Below are positions 37,178 to 45,100 of a stretch of DNA of 64,000 bases, one piece after another (position 1 is the stretch's first letter; each line of letters opens with the position of its first letter). The position numbers and the translations under genes are program-made. The notes under the pieces are model-generated. The model was not told where the DNA came from. It was given only the letters and a program-made list of their open reading frames with translations, and did not search any database. Source of the stretch: Flavitalea plasmicola (GTDB taxonomy: Bacteria; Bacteroidota; Bacteroidia; Chitinophagales; Chitinophagaceae); the NCBI RefSeq assembly GCF_030546645.1, contig NZ_JAUOTO010000004.1, positions 186,001 to 250,000 on the forward strand. Direction: 5' to 3'.

Positions 37178-38437
37178 TTATTGGGCCTTCAATGCCATTA
37201 CCACGTTCATTCTGGACATGCGCCATGCGGGATAAACGCCCGACAGTAATCCAAAAACAAGACTGGCAAGCAGGGCAAAAGAAAGTACATGGAAATTGAC
37301 GGAGATACGGTTGTTGTACATAAAATCCATGCTGTTGATGACTTGTACAATGATGAATGACAACCCTACGCCGATGGCCCCTCCGATGAATGTGAGGATC
37401 AGGTTTTCTACAATAAACTGGTACACCAAGGTCCGGGAGGACGCACCGAATGCCTTGCGGACGCCTATTTCAGAATAGCGGTCCATGATACGGCTGATAT
37501 TGATATTCACCAGATTCAAGGTTGGCAGCAACAGAAAAAGCAGGAAAAATATACTGACAATTAAGATAAATATGTCCACGCCGGCGCCGGCGCCCTCGGT
37601 AAACCCCGCGTGAAAATCGCGGACAAAAGATTCAAGAAAGGTATCGGCAAAGACAAGCTTCCTGTCAAATATTTTATTGTCGATCTTTTTATCGTCCATG
37701 GGTACTTTTGCCGCCATCTGGTTAAACTCCTCCTTCATTTTCGGAATATTGGCCTTTGAATCCAACAGGAGGATGCACGTGTGTCCTCCGACGAGAGAAG
37801 GTTCATGCATATCCTCTTGCGTAAGGGTCAGCGGAGTAAATATATCTGCATAAACATTGCTTGCAGAAGGCAGGTTCTTAACCACTCCGGTGACCCGGTA
37901 TTGCATATTTAGCAGTTCTATATATTTTCCGACTGCGGCTACGCCCTCGTTAAAATAATTGCTGCGGACCGCTTCTGAAATAACGACAACTTTTTCCCCG
38001 TTGTCTATCTGCTGTTTAGTATAAGGTTTCCCTTCAACAAACTGAAATTGCAAAACTTCCCAGAACTGGTCGTTGGTGGATCTTACACTAGTCACCTGCT
38101 TTTTATTGTTTAAATAAGTAGTTACAGGGAAATTGCCACTCAAAATGGCTATTTTGGCAGGCGTTTTTAACCTGGACACATAATGATCAATGAAGTAGTA
38201 ACTGGGGCCGGCGTTTATACTGGATGCATTCGTTGAACTCCGGATCTGCATCCTGGAGACGAACAATTCCCTGTCCCTGTTGATATCCGGATAGCCCGCG
38301 CTAAACATATTATCTACAAAGGCTGCAACGATAATTACGATGGTTAACGTAAAGCTGATACCGAACAGGCTGATGAAAGTAAAGAACTTTTTCCTGCGCA
38401 GGACCGCGATGGCTATTTTAAAATAATTTCTAAGCAT
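37178..38437 (-). CDS. ABC transporter permease, MacB/FtsX type (first of two)
   Basis: 419 residues from ATG 38437 (MLRNYFKIAIAVLRRKKFF); the frame extends ten codons upstream without better support. An N-terminal helix at about 20-42 is followed by a periplasmic domain (about 45-285) and three C-terminal helices with the FtsX-type SEIGVRKAFGASS loop. It is the first permease after the ATPase gene (37-base gap) and differs clearly from the second permease, so a heterodimeric transporter is likely. It would couple ATP hydrolysis to pumping through the HlyD adaptor and TolC channel encoded upstream. Confidence 0.9.
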   Translation of the reverse strand: MLRNYFKIAIAVLRRKKFFTFISLFGISFTLTIVIIVAAFVDNMFSAGYPDINRDRELFVSRMQIRSSTNASSINAGPSYYFIDHYVSRLKTPAKIAILSGNFPVTTYLNNKKQVTSVRSTNDQFWEVLQFQFVEGKPYTKQQIDNGEKVVVISEAVRSNYFNEGVAAVGKYIELLNMQYRVTGVVKNLPSASNVYADIFTPLTLTQEDMHEPSLVGGHTCILLLDSKANIPKMKEEFNQMAAKVPMDDKKIDNKIFDRKLVFADTFLESFVRDFHAGFTEGAGAGVDIFILIVSIFFLLFLLLPTLNLVNINISRIMDRYSEIGVRKAFGASSRTLVYQFIVENLILTFIGGAIGVGLSFIIVQVINSMDFMYNNRISVNFHVLSFALLASLVFGLLSGVYPAWRMSRMNVVMALKAQ

Positions 38438-38474
38438 AGAGTTCTGTTTTGAGATGTTGGCAACCACCGGTTAC

Positions 38475-39140
38475 TTATTGCACCAATACTCCATCGAACA
38501 GCCTTACCAGGCGATGGGTTTTTGATGCCATATATTCATCATGGGTGACCATTATTATTGTTGTATTGTCTGTAGCATTCAATTGCAGTAAGATATCCAT
38601 GATCTCGCTACCCATGGCACTGTCCAGGTTTCCCGTTGGCTCATCGGCCAGGATGATCTCCGGCCGTCCGACAATGGCCCTCGCGATGGCTACGCGTTGT
38701 TTCTGTCCGCCGGAAAGCTGGGAGGGAAAATGCTTTACCCGATTGCTCAAACCGACTTTTTCCAGCGCAGCTGAGGCCAGTTTTTTTCTTTCGTTGCCGG
38801 AACTGGTCCGATACAATAAGGGTAACTCTACATTGTCCAGTACTTTCAGATCGTTGATGAGATGATAGCTCTGAAAAACAAAACCGAGCTTCCTGTTCCT
38901 GAACTGCGCCAGTTGCTTATCCGAAAAATGATCTGTTCTTTGCTCATCAATTTTTATATCTCCTTTTGTTGGAGCATCCAGTAAACCCATAATGTTTAAC
39001 AAGGTGCTTTTGCCGCAGCCGGAAGGGCCCATGACAGACAGGAATTCACCCTTTGCAATGTCGAGACTAATGCTGTTGAGCGCCAATGTTTCGATGGCGC
39101 TTGTACGATATACTTTTTCAATGTTCTGTAAACGAATCAT
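38475..39140 (-). CDS. ABC transporter ATP-binding protein (MacB/LolD type)
   Basis: 221 residues, a single nucleotide-binding domain. Walker A is GPSGCGKST (about 39-47), the Q-loop is VFQSYHL, the signature is LSGGQKQRVAIARA, and Walker B with the D-loop is IILADEPTGNLDS; the H-loop His lies in VTHDEYMA. The short length and separate permease genes match the LolD/MacB-like exporters. It is the third gene of the operon, 26 bases after the TolC gene, and powers the two permeases downstream. Confidence 0.96.
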   Translation of the reverse strand: MIRLQNIEKVYRTSAIETLALNSISLDIAKGEFLSVMGPSGCGKSTLLNIMGLLDAPTKGDIKIDEQRTDHFSDKQLAQFRNRKLGFVFQSYHLINDLKVLDNVELPLLYRTSSGNERKKLASAALEKVGLSNRVKHFPSQLSGGQKQRVAIARAIVGRPEIILADEPTGNLDSAMGSEIMDILLQLNATDNTTIIMVTHDEYMASKTHRLVRLFDGVLVQ

Positions 39141-39166
39141 AGTGCTGTTTTTTTTAATAATATTAT

Positions 39167-40624
39167 TTATTTATACATGATCTTTTCATTTTTTTCAAAG
39201 TCATACAGGGACAAATAGCGCAACTGGTAATAAGCTCCCCAGAAATCCCGCAGGGCTGAAATATAATCTCTTTTCGCCTGGTCCTTTTCCGTAAAAGCGA
39301 TGCTCAGGTCGGTGACGCTTAAATTGCCGAGCACATACCGGTCTTTGGCTATCTGGTATTTCTCACTCGCAATACTGTCGGCTTCCGCCGCGAGGACTAC
39401 CTGGTCTCTCATCATATTGAACAAGGTAACCTGGGTAACGATCTGCTGCACGAAGATCTGCTTATCCTGTTCTACGGTGTACTCTGTAAGCTGCTGATTG
39501 GCCTGCGCCGTCCTCGTCCTTGATCTTGACCTGCCCCAATCCAGGACTGGAATAACAAAATTCAACTGCACCAATTGCTGATCCTGAGGGTTCTGGTATA
39601 CCTTTTCTATCGTTTGCGCACTTTTGGAGTACCCCAAATTAGCCGTTAAGACAGCATTCAGGCCATTGTCCCCCCGCGCCTTGGCTACATCCCTCTTTGC
39701 TTCTGCTATACGCCGCACAAAGGCAATCGCATCTGACCGATTGGCATAAGCTTCCGTCAGGACTTTATCCGTAGCCACATTCATGTCGATGATGGCGGCA
39801 GGTAATTCAAGCGCAATCTTATCAGCGCCTGTAAGCCCGGTGTAAGAACGAAGGTTTAATGTTGCTATCTGCATATCGCGCTTTGCCATGCCTACCGCTT
39901 TCCTTGCTTTAAGTTGCTCCAACTGAAGTTGAAGGATCTCGTTCTTTGATATTTTCCCAAGATCCAGCTTCTCATTGGCTATACGCTGGATATTTTGCGT
40001 ATTGGTCAGGTTGGTTTCTGCCACCTGGAGATTGACTTGCGCCAGCAGCAGGTCGAAAAAATAGCCGCTCGCGATAATGGAGACCTGTTCCATCGATTCA
40101 ATATAAGCCTGTTTGCTTTCAGTGAATTTCAGCGGTTCGATCTTTTTATCCCATTTTAACGCATTGAATTGCCATAAGGGCTGGCTGTACCCAATGCCAT
40201 AAGGTACTCCGTTATATAAAGTATTCTTACGGTCAAAATCATCAAAGCGCTGCAGTTGGGTAGTGCCATAGATGCTTCCTCCGGTGGCCGCAATGCTTTG
40301 GCTGAAGGAAAGGTTCAGGGATGAATTGTCATTATGAATGGGTTGAAATTGTATTGTTCCATTGGGTTGCAATACCTGTGTGAATGTTTTGCTATAGCCT
40401 GGCAATGTGCCCGTCAATGATAATTGCGGCTGATAATTGGAGCGGTAGGTACGCCATTGCCAGTATTTTGTTTCTTTTACCGTAGCGGCCTGCCTGGAAG
40501 CGATTGATCGCTCTTTGGCCATCGTTACGACTTGTCCCAGGGAGATCCTGATGGTATCACTGGCTGGCTGGCAATATCCCCTGAAATAACAGGACAGCAG
40601 GAGCATGAAATAGAACGATCTCAT
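39167..40624 (-). CDS. TolC-family outer-membrane efflux channel
   Basis: 485 residues with a signal peptide (MRSFYFMLLLSCYFRGYCQ). The two repeated long-helix and beta-strand units typical of TolC are visible, for example QVNLQVAETNLTNTQNIQRIANEKLDLG split around residue 210, and SEKYQIAKDRYVLGNLSVTDLSIAFTEK near the end. The channel spans the outer membrane and the periplasm and joins the HlyD adaptor. It follows the adaptor gene after only 5 bases. Nothing in the sequence identifies the exported compound. Confidence 0.92.
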   Translation of the reverse strand: MRSFYFMLLLSCYFRGYCQPASDTIRISLGQVVTMAKERSIASRQAATVKETKYWQWRTYRSNYQPQLSLTGTLPGYSKTFTQVLQPNGTIQFQPIHNDNSSLNLSFSQSIAATGGSIYGTTQLQRFDDFDRKNTLYNGVPYGIGYSQPLWQFNALKWDKKIEPLKFTESKQAYIESMEQVSIIASGYFFDLLLAQVNLQVAETNLTNTQNIQRIANEKLDLGKISKNEILQLQLEQLKARKAVGMAKRDMQIATLNLRSYTGLTGADKIALELPAAIIDMNVATDKVLTEAYANRSDAIAFVRRIAEAKRDVAKARGDNGLNAVLTANLGYSKSAQTIEKVYQNPQDQQLVQLNFVIPVLDWGRSRSRTRTAQANQQLTEYTVEQDKQIFVQQIVTQVTLFNMMRDQVVLAAEADSIASEKYQIAKDRYVLGNLSVTDLSIAFTEKDQAKRDYISALRDFWGAYYQLRYLSLYDFEKNEKIMYK

Positions 40625-40629
40625 ATCTA

Positions 40630-41877
40630 TTAATTAGTAATAATAATCTCCTGTGAATTCTTATATTCACTCATGTCGGATGTGATAATCAGGTCGCCTG
40701 GCCGGACATTGTCTTTGATCTCCACATAATCAAAACTCATCATGCCGATGTGTACTGTCCGCCGTCGCGCCTTTCCATTGCCTACTATGAAGATGTCTTG
40801 TGTAGGCGACCCTTTGAAAGCGGGCCCGTTCGCCACACGCAGCACGTTGCTATGGGTTGAAGTAACCAGGAATACATCTACTTTCATATTAGGACGGAAC
40901 AGCTTGTTATTCCGTTCATTCAATTGTATATCAAATGATACAATACCGTTGTGTACAGAGGGCTGAATATTGATCACCGTCCCTCTTATCTGCGTATCAT
41001 TGATGCGAATGATCGCGGTCATATCATTATGTAACTGGTCGAGATAATTATCGGACAGGCTTCCATGCACTTTAAAGCTGCCCAGGTCTGCTATGCGGGC
41101 GAGCGCATCACCCTCCCTTATGGAAGCCCCAATGTTCTCATTGACCCAGGTGACGACTCCCCCGCGGCTTGATACGATGTTGGCCAATTGCAGTTTACGC
41201 CCCAACTCGTTCAGGTCATTTTCCTGAATGGACGCGGCGATCTCTGCTTCCTTCATTTCCGTCTGCATGGTCTGCTGTTTGCTTTTTATTTCATTTTCGA
41301 GTTGCCGCTTTTCCAGCTGTGCCACTTTTAAATTGAGTTCGGCCTGTGACACGTCTTCTTTCGTCCCGCCGCCGGCCTTGAATAAACGTTTGGCGTTTTC
41401 GACATCCGCATCGAGGCTGTTGATCCGCAATTGTTTGATGTCATTATTGGATTGAATGTCATAGAAGCTTTTGTCCAGCTGGAGCCTCAGTTTCTTAATA
41501 TCGTTGCGTTTGGATTCCAGCTGGAATTTCAGCTTCGTATATTCGGTTTGGGACGTGGATTTATCGAGGGTGAGAACAGATTGACCGGCCTTTACGCGGC
41601 TACCCGCGTCCAGGATCACTTTTTGAATGGAAGCATTGATGGGGCTTGTGATGGTCTCTTCAAACTCAGGTAATATTTCTCCGGATGCAGTAATGGTATT
41701 TTCAATATCGCCCTTTTCCACGACCGCTGTGGTGAAGGCGGATTGTTTTATGGAAGACTGCAAGGAGGTCCGGAGGGACCAGATGGCCAGGAGCAGGAGT
41801 AGCATCAGCGTTCCCGCTATGAGCAGGGTCTTTCTTTTTCTTTTGGCTATTACCTGTGCTGAGAGCGCCATATCCAT
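40630..41877 (-). CDS. HlyD/MacA-type periplasmic adaptor protein, first gene of the exporter operon
   Basis: 415 residues. A single membrane anchor (TLLIAGTLMLLLLLAIWSL, about 15-33) is followed by a barrel-sandwich half (GEILPEFEETITSPINASI), a long coiled-coil hairpin (about 105-220, rich in Lys, Glu and Gln), the second lipoyl half and beta-barrel domains (FRPNMKVDVFLV, GSPTQDIFIVGNGKA). It links the inner-membrane ABC permeases to TolC. An alternative start two codons inside is possible. A perfect 15-base palindrome lies between two and sixteen bases before the start codon, and a sigma-54-like element is 25 bases upstream. Confidence 0.92.
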   Translation of the reverse strand: MDMALSAQVIAKRKRKTLLIAGTLMLLLLLAIWSLRTSLQSSIKQSAFTTAVVEKGDIENTITASGEILPEFEETITSPINASIQKVILDAGSRVKAGQSVLTLDKSTSQTEYTKLKFQLESKRNDIKKLRLQLDKSFYDIQSNNDIKQLRINSLDADVENAKRLFKAGGGTKEDVSQAELNLKVAQLEKRQLENEIKSKQQTMQTEMKEAEIAASIQENDLNELGRKLQLANIVSSRGGVVTWVNENIGASIREGDALARIADLGSFKVHGSLSDNYLDQLHNDMTAIIRINDTQIRGTVINIQPSVHNGIVSFDIQLNERNNKLFRPNMKVDVFLVTSTHSNVLRVANGPAFKGSPTQDIFIVGNGKARRRTVHIGMMSFDYVEIKDNVRPGDLIITSDMSEYKNSQEIIITN

Positions 41878-41878
41878 A

Positions 41879-42030
41879 ATGCAAAATTTGCATGGTGGTA
41901 TTTCAATCCAGATGCCAAATATAAATCAATGAAAACCAGGTGATTAATAAAAAGTAAAGTTTGCAAAACGTCCGGTTTCGAACATTTTGTTCTATCAGTG
42001 GCGGTTGAATTTGCCGAGGAAGTGGCAAAT
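41879..42030. promoter_or_regulatory. Control region of the exporter operon with TTTGC palindromes and a sigma-54-like element
   Basis: Three sites share TTTGC/GCAAA half-sites: ATGCAAAATTTGCAT (41879-41893), TTTGCAAA (41960-41967) and ATTTGCC-8-GGCAAAT (42009-42015 and 42024-42030). Reading on the minus strand, TGGCAT (41917-41912), five bases and TTGAA (41906-41902) resemble the sigma-54 -24/-12 pattern, with A in place of the usual C at the -12 GC. A housekeeping-type -7 box TATATTTG (minus strand, 41923-41916) overlaps it but lacks a clear -33 TTG. Confidence 0.4.
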
Positions 42031-42102
42031 ATGTCAGAAAGTATAAAAGAAATGCCATTTTGTTTATTCTTATTCGTTTTCGGTGTGGCTATCTTTAAAG
42101 CG

Positions 42103-45100
42103 ATGTCCCATTTCAAGATTGTTTTATTTGCCATTCCTTTTATTATACATTGTTTAGGGGGCAGCCTGTCACTACAGGCTCAGATCAACGGATATCCCCC
42201 TGTTTCCGCAAAGAAGAACGGAGCTGTAAACCCCTTGTCACCTGATCCGGTGATGAATTACACCTGGGCTCATCCGAAGGCGTCCGATGATCTTGAAAGT
42301 TACGTGTTAGCACCTGTTAGCTGGGTGGTCTCCGTTCCTGGCAGTTTCGATATGAAAGGGTATAAGGAGAATGATGTGATCGTCGTGAGCGGACCCGGAA
42401 CTATCCTGTTTGATTTCGGACGGACAAATGCCGGCTGGCTGGAATTCGATTCTGATGATCTAAAGGACAGCATAACGATGAGCATCAGCGAGTACAACGA
42501 GCCGGCTGTTGTAAACAGCGGGGCTGTGCATCCAAGCAAAACGCTGGCCCCGGTGAAGCACGGCCAAACTTACCGATTGGAATTAAATCCGGAACTATAC
42601 GAAGGGGTGAGATTTGGCTGGATACAGGTGGTCTCTCACCGTGCGACCTGGCACATGAAGCATTTTCGTCTGGTGTGCCAGACTAAACCGGTGAACTACC
42701 AGGGCAGCTTTTCCTGCAGTGACCCGGAGTTGACCCGGATATGGTATGCAGGAGCCTATACTGTCAAATTAAACCTTTTAAAGAATTATCTGGGCGCCAT
42801 ATTGATGGAGCGGACGGACCGGTTTTCATGGACGGGAGATGCGTATGTAGCCCAGGCTGCGTCTATGGTGGCTTTTGGAAATTACGACTTCGTGAAGGCC
42901 AATATTGACTATACCTCCAAACTTGATAACGGGATTGCCAGCTATGCGCTTTATTGGGTGTTAAGCCTTATTGATTACGTGAATTACACCGGCGATACAG
43001 CATTTGCGAAGAAATATATCAATAACGCCAGCGAGAAGCTGGACCGGGCTTACCAGCATTTTGGCAAGTCGCCCAAGCTCGGCTTTTATGGCTGGGACGA
43101 ACGGCTGGGAGCGGGATTTGAAAATGCGAATATTGCGGAATCACAGTATGCCTATTCGATGCTCAGTATACGATCGTGGATGGAATTCAGCGCATTGATG
43201 AAACAGATTGGAAGGCTGGACCTGGCAAAAAAGTTCACCGGGTATGCTTATCAAAAAATTGGGGAGGTAAGGAAGAATAGAGGCTGGCAGGAAAATTTTG
43301 GCATCCATGCCGCAGCGGATGCTATCAATACCGGGCTTACGACCCCTGCGGAGGGCGCTGTATTTTATGATCGCAATTTTACCGACAGGGTAAACCGTCA
43401 ATCCTACTCTCCATTCAATGAATATTTTATCATTGGAGCAATGGCAAAAATGAAACGGTATGAAGATGCGGTGAGCACGATCAAGGATTGTTGGGGAGGC
43501 CAGCTAAGATATGGCGGAACGACATTTTTTGAGGTATACCGTCCCAGCTGGAATGCTATTCTCGGGAAGAACGATGCTCCTCCCAATTGTCAGTGCACGT
43601 ATACGAGCCTGACGCATCCGTGGAGCGCCGGCGTCGTGAAATGGCTGTCGGAAGAAATGCTGGGGATCAAGCCGATGGAGCCGGGCTTCAGGACATTTGA
43701 AATCATACCCCATTTGACAGATACGATAACGGCTGTCAGTGGAAGCACTCCTACATTACAAGGAAGGATCTCTGCAGATTTTGATATAAGGTCGGGCGTT
43801 GCCACGATTGGGATACCCGAAGGGACGAGGGCAAAGAGGATTGGTATGCCGTTGAGGGGAAACAGCGTTACATCCCTTGCTTTAAATGGAAAGTTGGTCA
43901 AGTTTTTACAGAAAGACGGATATGTGTATGTGAATGACCTGGGGCCGGGGAAATATGAGTTTAAGGCAACTTATCGTAATTATCGTGGGCCGCAGCAGAC
44001 GGTGAGCGCTCCGTGGAATTATCCCATTGATAAGTTGGTGCAGGACAGTGTGACATCCGGGAACTGGAAGGGCCGGTATGGAAAGGAAGGTTTCGTTTTG
44101 TTCAATCAACCGGAAAAGGGAAAACATTTGCAAAAATTACCGGGGTACTTATCCTCAGTAGTCCTAAGGAATGAAGCAAACGTTCACCTGGATATCCCGG
44201 GAGACAATAGCGTATTGACCGATACGTCCGGCAATGCCAGCTCATTCGGGGCGGTGATCACCCAGGACCCTATTCCATTGCTGGAGACAATGACGATCGA
44301 TCTCCAGGTGACCGGAAACCAGCAGCACCAGGTGGCATTGTATTTTTTGGATTGGGACAATAAGGCAAGGCGATCCGGGATAGAAGTGTTTGATGGCAGG
44401 ACCCTGAAGCTCATTGCCCCGGTGCAACTGATAAGGACATATAAGGGGGGAAAATACCTTGTGTTCAATTATTCCGGAAGCATCAGGATCCGGGTCAACC
44501 AGGTACGTGGTCCCAATGCCGCGGTGAGCGGGTTGTTTTTCGATGAGCCAGAGGAGCAGGATCTCAAAGCGGTGGAAACTGGTTTTAGGACAGCTCCCGA
44601 TTCCATTCAAACCAGTGTTTACTGGTATTGGTTGTCCGGCAATGTTTCCAAAGAGGGGGTTGTCAAGGACCTGGAAGCGATGAAAAGGGTTGGGATCAAC
44701 AGGGCGTTCATAGGTGATATTGGCCTGGGCGACGTACCCTATGGAAAGGTGAAATTCCTTTCGGATGAATGGTGGGATATATTGCATATTGCCCTTAAGA
44801 CCGCAACACAACTGAATATCAAGATCGGAATGTTCAATGGCCCCGGATGGAGTCAGGCAGGCGGACCTTGGGTTCGGCCGGAACAAGCCATGCGTTACCT
44901 GACCTCGGCACAGGTGATGGTGAAAGGACCCTTATTATTTAATGATAAATTGGTTAAGCCGCAGGGGAATTTTCAGGATGTAAAGGTACTTGCCTATCCT
45001 GTTACTTCTGATTACGGTGCAGATATGAGTGGGTCGGGCCCCAGGCTGTCATCAGCGCCGGCTATGGATTCGCTTGCGAGACTGATGGATCATGACGAGG

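Noticed and set aside
42002-42020. Plus-strand sigma-54-like promoter (TGGCGG...TTTGC) before the rhamnosidase gene
   Set aside because: The spacing between GG and GC is 11 bases instead of the required 10, and sigma-54 promoters rarely tolerate this.
41998-42102. Upstream in-frame GTG extension of the rhamnosidase fusion
   Set aside because: The added 35 residues would precede the clear signal peptide at 42103 and cover the ATTTGCC/GGCAAAT inverted repeat, so the ATG at 42103 is preferred.
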